Assembly: GCF_001654865.1 (NCBI RefSeq)
Contig: NZ_LXEO01000008.1
Span: 186,001 to 250,000, forward strand
DNA: 64,000 bases
Source: Buttiauxella noackiae ATCC 51607
GTDB lineage: Bacteria; Pseudomonadota; Gammaproteobacteria; Enterobacterales; Enterobacteriaceae
Direction: 5' to 3'
Under the pieces are notes generated by a model. The model made no database searches. It was not told where the DNA came from and was given only the letters and a program-made list of their open reading frames with translations. A program made the translations under genes and the position numbers. Below are positions 56,112 to 64,000 of this stretch, in pieces (positions within the stretch are counted from its first letter, which is position 1; each line of letters begins with the position of its first letter).

Positions 56112-56906
56112 TTATTGTTTCTGATATCGGGGAGCAGGAACTCCAGTTCGAGAAGCCGCGAAAATCGCCAGCCGTGCTGATTCGTAGGCCTCCCACAATG
56201 CCAGATCGTGCAGTGGTGGCACTGTCACCTCTTCGCCTTGATCCAATCCCGCCAGTGCGGCATCAACCATATTTTCAGCCGTCATAATGGAATCCGGGGC
56301 CAAATGGTCCATTGATACACCTGAGACTTCCCAGATTTCCGTTGCGGTGACCGCAGGTAATACCGCCTGAATACGCACATTGCTGCCTGCAATCTCTTGC
56401 TGCAAACCGCGCGTGAAATTCAGCACATAGCCTTTGGTGCCGCTATACACGGCGCTACCCGCAATGGCGTGGAGTGAGACAACCGAGGCGATGTTGATAA
56501 GCGTGCCGCTATTTTGTGCCTGGAAACGACCGAGGACGGCGAGGCTTAGACGAGTTAGCGCGGTGATATTCAGCATGATGTCCGTCTGGTGTAACGCAGC
56601 GCTTCCCGCGGTGAAAGGTGCCAGGTGCGCGGTTCCGGCATTATTGACCAGCACACTGATTCGTTCATTACTGCGCAGCGCTTCTTCAACAGCCTGAATA
56701 CCGCTTTCTGCCGCCAGATTGGCGGGTAAAATCTGGACGGTGATGCCATGCAGCGCTTCGAGTTTACTCGCCAGTTCACGTAAACGCTCTTCACGGCGTG
56801 CGACTAATAACAGGTCGTAACCGCGAGCGGCAAAGCGCTCTGCATATATCGCACCAATACCTGAAGATGCGCCGGTGATGACTGCAACAGAAGGGGAAGT
56901 GGTCAT
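56112..56906 (-). CDS. SDR-family oxidoreductase
   Basis: 264-residue classical short-chain dehydrogenase: the NAD(P) loop TGASSGIG (12-19), VNNAG, an INIASV serine strand and the catalytic YSGTK (Tyr and Lys). The Arg-rich VARREERL after strand 2 favours NADPH. The substrate is unknown. It lies 227 bp downstream of an HxlR regulator, and its promoter carries two palindromes matching the one before the regulator gene, so it is probably the regulated target. Ribosome site GAGG. Confidence 0.9.
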   Translation of the reverse strand: MTTSPSVAVITGASSGIGAIYAERFAARGYDLLLVARREERLRELASKLEALHGITVQILPANLAAESGIQAVEEALRSNERISVLVNNAGTAHLAPFTAGSAALHQTDIMLNITALTRLSLAVLGRFQAQNSGTLINIASVVSLHAIAGSAVYSGTKGYVLNFTRGLQQEIAGSNVRIQAVLPAVTATEIWEVSGVSMDHLAPDSIMTAENMVDAALAGLDQGEEVTVPPLHDLALWEAYESARLAIFAASRTGVPAPRYQKQ

Positions 56907-56937
56907 GGTAAAGCCTCGTCGTGAAAGTTGATTATAG

Positions 56938-56952
56938 GTTTCATAATGAAAC
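56938..56952. promoter_or_regulatory. Palindrome in the SDR promoter (probable HxlR operator 1)
   Basis: GTTTCATAATGAAAC is a perfect palindrome with 7-bp arms around one base, 32 bp before the SDR start. It resembles the palindrome upstream of hxlR. Confidence 0.65.
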
Positions 56953-56973
56953 TAAATTAAAAGTAGGCTGATT

Positions 56974-56990
56974 GGTTTTATAATGCAACC
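56974..56990. promoter_or_regulatory. Second, imperfect palindrome in the SDR promoter
   Basis: GGTTTTATAATGCAACC shares the left half with the palindrome before hxlR and has a degenerate right half; it lies 36 bp from the first SDR operator, centre to centre. Confidence 0.5.
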
Positions 56991-57072
56991 ATATTGAGGG
57001 TGTTTTTTTATTTCTGCATTGACAGGAACGCTTGCTGGCGGGTTAACGAATTAATAATGAAAGGGAAGTGGA

Positions 57073-57128
57073 TGTCGCGGCGCTACTCTACGGACAGCTT
57101 TTGTAGGTCAGATTATCGCCGCGACATG
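57073..57128. repeat. REP-like inverted repeat downstream of hxlR
   Basis: ATGTCGCGGCG (57073-57083) pairs perfectly with CGCCGCGACAT (57118-57128); the loop contains TTGTAGGTCAGATTA, a match to the GTAGGTCAGATT tail of REP units such as that at 51661-51695. It sits 6 bp past the hxlR stop and may also end its transcript. Confidence 0.65.
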
Positions 57129-57133
57129 CGACA

Positions 57134-57595
57134 TTAAGTTGACTCCATTAGAACATCAGGGCGCTGTGCAACCACCTCATCAGGCGCAAGCGTGCGGCCA
57201 TCCTGCGCTTGTAGCTGGAGCTTACGCAGCGGCTGATGGTGTTCATCATCAACAAGTACGCTGCATTTTTCATGGCTATCAAACAAGTAATCACCTCCCC
57301 ATTGTGCAAGGGCAACCAGCACTGTTTGCAACGCTCGTCCTTTTTCGGTCAATACATATTCATTCCAGGCGCTGCCGTCAGTGGCAGGGCGCACGGTCAA
57401 AATACCTTGTTCCACCAGTTGCCTGAGTCGCTGAGTCAGCATGTTTTTGGCGATACCGAGGTTTTTCTGGAACTCACCAAATCGTGTCAGGCCGTTTAAA
57501 GCATCGCGCACGATAAGCAATGACCACCAGTCACCGATGATATCGAGTGAACGGGCAACCGGGCAGACGTTACCTTCCATACTTTTGCGTTTCAT
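57134..57595 (-). CDS. HxlR-family transcriptional regulator
   Basis: 153 residues. The winged-helix signature CPVARSLDIIGDWWSLLIVRDAL includes the Cys near the N-terminus conserved in redox- or aldehyde-sensing members (YodB/HypR-like), followed by RFGEFQKNLGIAKNMLTQRLRQLVEQGIL. A strong GGAGG ribosome site lies 4 bp before the ATG. It is upstream of, and co-oriented with, the SDR gene. Palindromes at both promoters suggest it controls itself and the SDR gene. Confidence 0.9.
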   Translation of the reverse strand: MKRKSMEGNVCPVARSLDIIGDWWSLLIVRDALNGLTRFGEFQKNLGIAKNMLTQRLRQLVEQGILTVRPATDGSAWNEYVLTEKGRALQTVLVALAQWGGDYLFDSHEKCSVLVDDEHHQPLRKLQLQAQDGRTLAPDEVVAQRPDVLMEST

Positions 57596-57624
57596 TAATC
57601 CTCCACAGGCTGAGAGCCTTTATT

Positions 57625-57641
57625 GGTTTTATTATAAAACC
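57625..57641. promoter_or_regulatory. Palindrome upstream of hxlR (probable autoregulatory operator)
   Basis: GGTTTTATTATAAAACC is a perfect palindrome, 8-bp arms around one base, 30 bp before the hxlR start. Confidence 0.7.
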
Positions 57642-57765
57642 TCTCGCCGGGATTGAGTAGTTTCATTCATCGCGTTGTTTTGCGAGCGGCCCGGAAGGCG
57701 GTGTCAGTTTTTTCTGCCAAACTGAATGCGGCACTATTGTGCAATAACATCTTGAGGATGAAGAG

Positions 57766-59004
57766 ATGAATAAAAAAACGATCGCGGTATTACTGGCAAT
57801 GGCTTACTTCGCTCCTGCGTTGGCACAAGCCGAAACAGCGCCACAGGGTTATCAGCTTCAACAGGTTTTATTAATGAGTCGTCACAATCTGCGCGCGCCT
57901 CTTGCCAATAATGGCAGCGTACTGGAACAGTCTACTGCTCAGTCATGGCCGGAGTGGGATGTGCCTGGTGGCCAACTCACTACCAAAGGTGGCGTGCTGG
58001 AAGTGTATATGGGCCATTATCTGCGTGAATGGTTTGCGGAGCAGGGCTTAGTGACAAGCGGTGAATGCCCAACGCCGCAAAGCATTTATGCCTACGCGAA
58101 CAGTTTGCAGCGCACCGTTGCCACAGCACAGTTCTTTATCACAGGTGCATTCCCGGGTTGTGATGTACCAGTGCATCATCAGGAGAAAATGGGCACGATG
58201 GACCCAACATTTAATCCGGTGATTACTAATGATTCACCTGAGTTCCAGCAAGCAGCCGTGAAGGCGATGGAAACCCAGCGTGAGCAGTACAAACTGGGAG
58301 ACAGCTATCAGCTTCTTGAGCAAATAGTTGCTTTTAAAGACTCGCCGAGCTGTAAAGAAAAGCAGCAGTGCGATCTCACGGCGGAAAAAGATAAATTCAC
58401 TGCTAATGCTTCAGAGGAGCCGGGAGTGAGTGGCCCACTAAAAGTGGGGAATTCGCTGGTCGATGCATTCACATTGCAATATTACGAAGGTTTCCCACTG
58501 GATCAGGTTGCCTGGGGGCAAATCAAAACGGATCAGCAGTGGAAGGTGTTATCGCAGCTGAAAAATGGTTATCAGGACACGTTATTCACCTCGCCGCAGG
58601 TTGCTCAGAATGTGGCAGTACCGCTGATTAAATATATTCAGAAAGCGCTGGCGGGAAATAATAAAGGACCAAAAATCACCTTGCTGGTGGGGCATGACTC
58701 CAATATTGCATCGCTTTTGACGGCATTGGATTTCAAACCTTATCAATTGCCTGAGCAATATGAACGCACGCCAATTGGCGGGAAAATTATGTTCCAGCGC
58801 TGGCATGATGCGAATAACAATCGTGAATTGATGAAGGTGGAATACGTTTATCAAAGTGCTGAACAGCTGCGTAAAGCTGATGTACTAAGTCTGCAACAGC
58901 CACCTCAACGGGTTACGCTCCAGCTTAATGGTTGTCCAACTGATGCCAATGGTTTTTGTCCGTGGGATAAATTTACGCAAGTATTGGCGCAGAGCGTGAA
59001 GTAA
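57766..59004 (+). CDS. agp: Periplasmic glucose-1-phosphatase
   Basis: Histidine acid phosphatase that releases glucose from glucose 1-phosphate in the periplasm. 412 residues (413 in E. coli). Signal peptide cleaved near ALAQA (about 22). The catalytic RHNLRAP is at 39-45, with His40 as the nucleophile, and the proton-donor HD is at 310-311 in [11 protein letters not shown]. Several Cys ([29 protein letters not shown]) form disulfides. GAGG lies before the ATG. The return to the E. coli gene order begins here. Confidence 0.95.
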   Translation: MNKKTIAVLLAMAYFAPALAQAETAPQGYQLQQVLLMSRHNLRAPLANNGSVLEQSTAQSWPEWDVPGGQLTTKGGVLEVYMGHYLREWFAEQGLVTSGECPTPQSIYAYANSLQRTVATAQFFITGAFPGCDVPVHHQEKMGTMDPTFNPVITNDSPEFQQAAVKAMETQREQYKLGDSYQLLEQIVAFKDSPSCKEKQQCDLTAEKDKFTANASEEPGVSGPLKVGNSLVDAFTLQYYEGFPLDQVAWGQIKTDQQWKVLSQLKNGYQDTLFTSPQVAQNVAVPLIKYIQKALAGNNKGPKITLLVGHDSNIASLLTALDFKPYQLPEQYERTPIGGKIMFQRWHDANNNRELMKVEYVYQSAEQLRKADVLSLQQPPQRVTLQLNGCPTDANGFCPWDKFTQVLAQSVK

Positions 59005-59013
59005 AGAAGTTAC

Positions 59014-59042
59014 TGGCTCCCCCGCATGATGCTGGGGAGCCA
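59014..59042. terminator. Hairpin between convergent agp and yccJ
   Basis: GGCTCCCC (59015-59022) pairs with GGGGAGCC (59034-59041). No T tract follows on either strand, so termination efficiency is uncertain. Confidence 0.5.
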
Positions 59043-59050
59043 TGAGCAGA

Positions 59051-59278
59051 CTAAACGTTTCTGCGTTCTATCGTCTGTTCACCCCAAAACAGCGAATCTT
59101 TATCTGTTTTTTCAAATGCCAACGCCAGTACCTCGTCGTTGCCGTCTTCCCAAATTTTCTCCGCCATTTTCTCGTCGTATTTAGCCACTTCAAAAATAGC
59201 CTCAGCGATCTCAGGAGAGGTGTTGCGTAAACTCGCCCATTCGCCTACATGATGAGCCTTTGATTGTTGATTCTGCAT
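59051..59278 (-). CDS. yccJ: Conserved protein YccJ
   Basis: 75-residue soluble acidic protein, same length as E. coli Ycc[25 protein letters not shown] is conserved. No function is known. It lies 18 bp downstream of wrbA on the same strand and forms an operon with it, as in E. coli, where wrbA is RpoS-dependent. GGAGGAG upstream of the ATG. Confidence 0.92.
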   Translation of the reverse strand: MQNQQSKAHHVGEWASLRNTSPEIAEAIFEVAKYDEKMAEKIWEDGNDEVLALAFEKTDKDSLFWGEQTIERRNV

Positions 59279-59296
59279 GTACTCCTCCAGAATTAT

Positions 59297-59971
<675 letters not shown>

Positions 59972-60131
59972 CACCGTCATACTTCAAACTGCATCTTTGT
60001 TGGCTGCACTCACTCATCTCAGTGACTTACTAAAGTCAGCTCCTGGGATTATTCCCCCTACGGGGCCGCTACTGGCTGCGTTCAAAAATTTGTCACTCCC
60101 TTGCCGCCTCGATGCAGTTCGAATTATTCAG
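59972..60131. repeat. ERIC element with an internal insertion (about 160 bp)
   Basis: ERIC ends ACCGTCATACTTCAAACTGC and GCAGTTCGAATTATTCAGG and the core AGTGACTTACTAAAGTCAGC are present. After CTCCTGGGATT about 40 extra bases occur before CACTCCCTTGCCGCCT resumes the consensus, and the total is about 33 bp longer than 127. Confidence 0.75.
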
Positions 60132-60395
60132 GAGGATTTGGAAGAAATGTCGCATTAAGTCACATTTTCATAGGGTGACTATTTCATTAAAAATAAGAAA
60201 GTCTTATGGATTAAGCGGCAAAAAAATCACCCATTTTGGCGATTACATGTTGCAAGATATTACGGTTAACTGGTCAATTGCCCTGACTGCACTAAGCTTA
60301 CTTCCACGTAGCGTTACTTAAGCTGCGCGGTGAAAGAATCCTCTTTGACTGAATGCAATATGATGACTTAACTATTTCCAATCCGGAGGTTAGAA
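60132..60395 (+). other. ymdF upstream region
   Basis: No reliable gene. A 24-codon ORF at 60247-60321 lacks a ribosome site. The ymdF promoter should lie in the last 60 bp (GAATGCAATATGATG as a loose -10 region), ending in the GGAGG ribosome site. Confidence 0.35.
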
Positions 60396-60572
60396 ATGGC
60401 AAACCATCGTGGTGGTTCAGGTAATTTCGCTGAAGACCGTGAAAGAGCATCAGAAGCAGGTCGTAAAGGTGGCCAGCATAGTGGCGGGAATTTTAAGAAT
60501 GACCCGCAGCGCGCTTCAGAAGCAGGCCAAAAAGGGGGCAAAAATAGTCATGGTAAAGGTAGTAGTAAGTAG
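60396..60572 (+). CDS. ymdF: KGG-repeat stress protein YmdF
   Basis: 58-residue hydrophilic protein of the con-10/YciG family with two copies of the glycine-rich unit (RASEAGRKGGQHSGGNF and RASEAGQKGGKNS). MANHRGGSGNFAEDRERASE matches E. coli YmdF (57 residues). Members accumulate under stress or in stationary phase; the function is unclear and the protein is probably disordered. GGAGG 7 bp before the ATG. Confidence 0.93.
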   Translation: MANHRGGSGNFAEDRERASEAGRKGGQHSGGNFKNDPQRASEAGQKGGKNSHGKGSSK

Positions 60573-60594
60573 TCACTCGCCAGGCTAACCCCAG

Positions 60595-60624
60595 CCGCCG
60601 GTTTTTACCGGCGGTTTTATTTTA
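60595..60624 (+). terminator. Rho-independent terminator of ymdF
   Basis: CCGCCGG-TTTTTA-CCGGCGG stem followed by TTTTATTTTAT. Confidence 0.88.
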
Positions 60625-60694
60625 TCTCTCCCATTGCAAGGCTCACTGCCGCATCGCACACTATCAGGCTTGCTTATCTCGCCCTGGTCCTGTC

Positions 60695-61630
60695 ATGTCT
60701 GCCTTACTGCGTCGTTACCAACTCTCTGTCAAACCTCAAGAAGCGATTCTGATCCTCATCACCATGTTCTGGGGTGGGACTTTCCTTGCTGTGCAATATG
60801 CGATGACCATGAGTGGGCCATTCTTTTTTGTAGGTTTACGTTTTGCGACTGCCGCGCTTGCCGTAGGGTTGTTATCACTAAAATCGCTGCGCGGTCTGAC
60901 CTGGCTTGAAGTGAAGGCGGGTGTTTTTATCGGCGTTTCAATCGCCATCGGTTACAGCATGCAGACCTGGGGTTTACAGACGATTCCCAGCAGTAAATCA
61001 GCGTTTATTACAGCGATGTATGTCCCATTGGTGCCAGTGCTGCAATGGATTTGCCTCGGGAAAATGCCAGGGGTGATGTCCTGGGTGGGTGTGGTGCTGG
61101 CATTTATTGGCCTGGTTTTCCTCGCCGGGCCGGAAAACACTTCACTCACCCTGGGCGCAGGTGAAATTATCACGCTGATAAGTGCTCTTGCGATTGCCGC
61201 AGAAATTATTCTGATCAGCGCCTGGGCGGGCAAAGTGGATATTAAACGTGTCACCATTGTTCAGCTTGCTACCGCCTCGATTGTGGCGTTTGCCACCATG
61301 ATCCCCGCAGGCGAAAGCGTGCCAACCTTTACTCCTGGTTTGTTAGTGATTGCGTTAGGGCTTGGGATTTTCAGTGCCATCATTCAGGTCACCATGAACT
61401 GGGCACAACGCAGCGTTTCGCCAACACGCGCTACGGTCATTTATACCGGTGAGCCGGTGTGGGCGGGGATTTTCGGGCGCATTGCCGGGGAACGATTACC
61501 GGTGTTGGCGTTGTTGGGTGGTGCGTTGATTGTACTTGGCGTACTGGTGAGTGAATTGAAGCTTAAACGTAAGAAAAAAGAGGCACCGTTACCGGTGCCT
61601 GAGAATGAATTGCAACGTCACGAATCCTGA
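60695..61630 (+). CDS. DMT-superfamily (EamA) transporter
   Basis: 311-residue inner-membrane protein with ten predicted helices in two EamA repeats; MFWGGTFLAVQYAM and SSKSAFITAMYVPLVPVLQ are typical of the first repeat and TRATVIYTGEPVWAGIFGRI of the second. A Lys/Arg-rich cytosolic tail follows (KLKRKKKEA). EamA proteins usually export amino acids or metabolites; the substrate here is unknown. The ribosome site is weak. The end overlaps the convergent rutG by 13 bp. This gene is not between ymdF and rutG in K-12. Confidence 0.87.
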   Translation: MSALLRRYQLSVKPQEAILILITMFWGGTFLAVQYAMTMSGPFFFVGLRFATAALAVGLLSLKSLRGLTWLEVKAGVFIGVSIAIGYSMQTWGLQTIPSSKSAFITAMYVPLVPVLQWICLGKMPGVMSWVGVVLAFIGLVFLAGPENTSLTLGAGEIITLISALAIAAEIILISAWAGKVDIKRVTIVQLATASIVAFATMIPAGESVPTFTPGLLVIALGLGIFSAIIQVTMNWAQRSVSPTRATVIYTGEPVWAGIFGRIAGERLPVLALLGGALIVLGVLVSELKLKRKKKEAPLPVPENELQRHES

Positions 61631-62943
61631 TGAACCACTGAACTATCGCTCACAATTTGTGGGCGACGGCTCAGAATAGCGTTCAATATAATCGCGCCGA
61701 ACGTTGCCGTGCCAATCCCGCCAAGCGTGAAACCACCCAGTGTTAAGGCGAAATCTCCGGCGCCCAAAACCAGTGTTACCGCCACCATAATCAGGTTACC
61801 GTTCTGGCTTAAATCAACGTTATGCTGCACCCAGATACGAGCTCCTGCTACAGCAATCAAACCGAATACCACGATTGAGGCCCCGCCGATAACCGGGGCA
61901 GGAATGGTGTGAATTAATGCGCCAAATTTAGGTGAAAAGCCCAATAACATCGCGATCCCTGATGCTGCCACAAATACCAGCGTTGAATAGACTTTGGTTA
62001 CTGCCATTACACCGATATTCTCTGCATAGGTTGTGACTCCGCTCCCGCCAACGGAACCCGAAAGCATCGTTGCAAGTCCATCGCCAACAAAGGCTTTGCC
62101 GATGTACGGGTCCATATTTTTGCCCGTCATTCCGGCGACGGCTTTCAGGTGCCCAAGGTTTTCAGCCACCAGAATGACGGCAACAGGGGCAATCAACATC
62201 ATCGCCTGCGCGTTAAATGTCGGGGAGGTTATTTGTGGAATGCCAAACCAGGCCGCTGAGCTTAACAGTGCGAAATCGACCGGTTTGCCAAAGCCAAATC
62301 CATTCGCCAGAACCGCATAAATGACGCAGGCGAGGATCAGGCCAATCAGAATCAGCAAGCGTTGAATCATCCCGCGGGTAAACACCGCGACCAGCCCGAT
62401 ACACAACACCGTCATTACCGCCATCCAGCTATCAAAACTGCTGGCTGAAACGCCGCGCACCGCGATTGGAGCGAGGTTCAGGCCGATAGCCATCACCACC
62501 GCACCGGTAACAACCGGTGGCATTAAACGCTCAATCCAGCGAGTTCCGGCTTTCATCACCACAAAACCAATCAGCGTATATACCAAACCGCAGGCGATAA
62601 TACCGCCGAGCGCTACGCTCAAATGTGGATTCAGCCCTTGCCCGTTAAAACCAGTAACGGCTATCACCACACCAACAAACGCGGCACTGGAGCCTAAATA
62701 ACTCGGCACGCGTCCGCCAGTCACCACAAAGAACAACAACGTCCCAATACCCGACATCAATATCGACAGATTCGGGTCAAGCCCCATCAGTAGCGGCATC
62801 AGCACTGTGGCACCAAACATCGCTACCGCATGTTGTACGCCCATCACTAGCGTCTGGCCGAGGGGAAGTGTTTCGTCCGGAGCCACCACGCCACCTTCTG
62901 GCACCATTTTTTTACGCCATTGTGGAAACCAGGTATTCGCCAT
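61618..62943 (-). CDS. rutG: Pyrimidine permease RutG
   Basis: Nucleobase:cation symporter 2 (UraA-like) that imports uracil and thymine for the Rut pathway. About 441 residues and 14 helices. GGRVPSYLGSSAAFVGVV, VAENLGHLKAVAGMTG and GDGLATMLSGSVGGSGVTTYAENIGVMAVTKVYS are family signatures. The ATG at 62943 (MANTWFPQW) sits 6 bp after CTGGAG; the ATG two codons earlier abuts the ribosome site. Last gene of rutABCDEFG. Confidence 0.94.
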   Translation of the reverse strand: MANTWFPQWRKKMVPEGGVVAPDETLPLGQTLVMGVQHAVAMFGATVLMPLLMGLDPNLSILMSGIGTLLFFVVTGGRVPSYLGSSAAFVGVVIAVTGFNGQGLNPHLSVALGGIIACGLVYTLIGFVVMKAGTRWIERLMPPVVTGAVVMAIGLNLAPIAVRGVSASSFDSWMAVMTVLCIGLVAVFTRGMIQRLLILIGLILACVIYAVLANGFGFGKPVDFALLSSAAWFGIPQITSPTFNAQAMMLIAPVAVILVAENLGHLKAVAGMTGKNMDPYIGKAFVGDGLATMLSGSVGGSGVTTYAENIGVMAVTKVYSTLVFVAASGIAMLLGFSPKFGALIHTIPAPVIGGASIVVFGLIAVAGARIWVQHNVDLSQNGNLIMVAVTLVLGAGDFALTLGGFTLGGIGTATFGAIILNAILSRRPQIVSDSSVVHQDS

Positions 62944-62970
62944 ATTCATCTCCAGCAGATATCGTGTCGG

Positions 62971-63459
62971 CTAACAGGCAGGCCGCATCAGTTGATGGTA
63001 GCCACGGTCAAACCACACCAGGCCATGGGTATCGTCGTTACGTTCAAGGGCGACTAATTCACAAAATAAGATGTCATGCGTACCAACACTGACGACCTGG
63101 CTAATCCGGCAGTCGAACGATACGAGTGCGCCTTCCAGTTGCGGGCAGCCGGTTATACCGTGCCGCCAGCGGGCAGCGGAAAAACGTTCGGTCATCGCCG
63201 TCTTTCCACCAAATAAATTCGAAAGATCTTCATGTCCGGCCGCCAGTGTGTTCACACACAGTGCCTGATTGCGGCTAAAAATCGGCCACACAGAAGCGCT
63301 ACGATTCAGGCATACCAGCAATGTTGGTGGTTCGTCCGTTACGCTACATACCGCCGAAGCAGTAAACCCGGCGCGTCCGGCAGGACCATCGGTAGTGACG
63401 ATATTCACCGCTGCGCCAAGGCACGACATCGCATCGCGAAAGGCTTGTTTTTCGACCAT
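62971..63459 (-). CDS. rutF: FMN reductase RutF
   Basis: Flavin reductase that regenerates FMNH2 for the RutA pyrimidine oxygenase. About 162 residues from the start at 63459 ([22 protein letters not shown]), with AGGAG 6 bp upstream; an earlier in-frame start would run into rutE. Flavin_reduct signature [26 protein letters not shown] and [17 protein letters not shown]. Between rutE and rutG. Confidence 0.94.
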   Translation of the reverse strand: MVEKQAFRDAMSCLGAAVNIVTTDGPAGRAGFTASAVCSVTDEPPTLLVCLNRSASVWPIFSRNQALCVNTLAAGHEDLSNLFGGKTAMTERFSAARWRHGITGCPQLEGALVSFDCRISQVVSVGTHDILFCELVALERNDDTHGLVWFDRGYHQLMRPAC

Positions 63460-63469
63460 CTTCAACTCC

Positions 63470-64000
63470 TCAGGCGAGAACACAGGCCTCTTCAAACGCT
63501 AAACGAGGCAAGCGCGAATGGGTTTTTGCCGGGTCACCGTAGCCAATATTAACCAGCAAATTACTTTTCCAGCCGCTTGCGCCAAAAAACTCGGCATCCA
63601 CTTTTTCGCGGTCAAAACCAGACATTGGCCCGGTATCTAAACCGAGCGCACGACAGGCAGAAATCAGATACGCCGCTTGCATCGAGCTGTTGCGAAAGGC
63701 GGTCTCCTGCGCCAGTTCCGGGCTTGAGGTAAACCAGGCGCGGGCATCTGCGTAAGGGAACAGTTTTGGTAGCAGCTCAAAGAACGCCGGATCCCAGGCC
63801 ACAATCGCAGTGACGGGGGCGGTCATGGTTTTCTCGACATTGCCCGCAGAAAGCGTGGGTTTCAGGCGCACTTTCGCGTCTGTACTGCGCACAAACAAAA
63901 AGCGGGCAGGCGAACAGTTGGCTGATGTCGGGTTAAGGCGTAGCAGGTTATAAATCTCGGCAAGTTGTTCATCACTCACCGGTTTATCCAGCCACGCGCT
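63470..64000 (-). CDS. rutE: Probable malonic semialdehyde reductase RutE, partial (N-terminus outside window)
   Basis: Nitroreductase-family flavoprotein assigned to reduce malonic semialdehyde to 3-hydroxypropionate in uracil breakdown. 176 codons of about 196 are present; the reading frame runs off the window end. [49 protein letters not shown] and [12 protein letters not shown] match RutE. It stops 10 bp before rutF. The rest of the rut operon lies beyond the window. Confidence 0.94.
   Translation of the reverse strand, partial: SAWLDKPVSDEQLAEIYNLLRLNPTSANCSPARFLFVRSTDAKVRLKPTLSAGNVEKTMTAPVTAIVAWDPAFFELLPKLFPYADARAWFTSSPELAQETAFRNSSMQAAYLISACRALGLDTGPMSGFDREKVDAEFFGASGWKSNLLVNIGYGDPAKTHSRLPRLAFEEACVLA

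Noticed and set aside
41783-57765. Genomic island with integrase and att sites
   Set aside because: No integrase, transposase or second copy of the tRNA 3' end was found, so the block is described as a lineage-specific region rather than a proven mobile island.
60247-60321. 24-codon ORF upstream of ymdF
   Set aside because: No ribosome site and nothing recognisable; most likely chance.

Overview
The window is a contiguous piece of an enterobacterial chromosome (Enterobacteriaceae, close to Escherichia/Enterobacter/Buttiauxella-type genomes; the genus cannot be fixed from the sequence alone). Three things support this. The gene order from aspC to yccA and again from agp to rutE follows E. coli K-12. 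The encoded proteins match their E. coli homologues in length and nearly in sequence. ERIC and REP-type repeats are present. There is no prophage, insertion sequence, CRISPR array or rRNA gene.

Layout: 1-23.9 kb is core: aspC (partial), ompF with its OmpR/MicF-type leader, asnS, pncB, pepN, the ssuEADCB sulfonate operon, pyrD with its pyrimidine-sensitive leader and a PurR box, zapC, ycbX, rlmL, uup, the pqiABC lipid-transport operon and rmf. From 23.9 to 39.4 kb come fabA (FabR and FadR sites), lonH, matP, ompA, sulA (LexA box), sxy, yccS, yccF, helD, mgsA, yccT, yccU, hspQ, rlmI, yccX, tusE and yccA. Neighbouring genes are packed so tightly that several convergent pairs overlap or abut at their stop codons.

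39.6-57.6 kb departs from K-12. It starts with an orphan OppA/MppA-type binding protein and a tandem duplication of the serT tRNA-Ser(UGA) gene, each copy with its own promoter and terminator. In K-12 the hya, app, gfc/etk and tor genes follow serT. Here there are three other modules: (1) a seven-gene operon with an FCD/GntR regulator, an RpiB-like isomerase, a beta-hydroxyacid dehydrogenase and a polar-amino-acid-type ABC transporter, the best candidate for an undescribed catabolic system; (2) a protein with two HD domains, the second of HD-GYP type; (3) an FbpABC-like ABC transporter that lacks the Tyr-Tyr iron ligand, with a REP cluster between binding protein and permease and a CitA/CitB-type two-component pair. 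After a gene-poor stretch that hides a 49-codon membrane-protein ORF come an SDR oxidoreductase and an HxlR regulator whose promoters carry matching palindromes.

57.7-64 kb returns to the E. coli order: agp, yccJ-wrbA, ymdF, a DMT-family exporter and the distal end of the rut pyrimidine-degradation operon (rutG, rutF, partial rutE).
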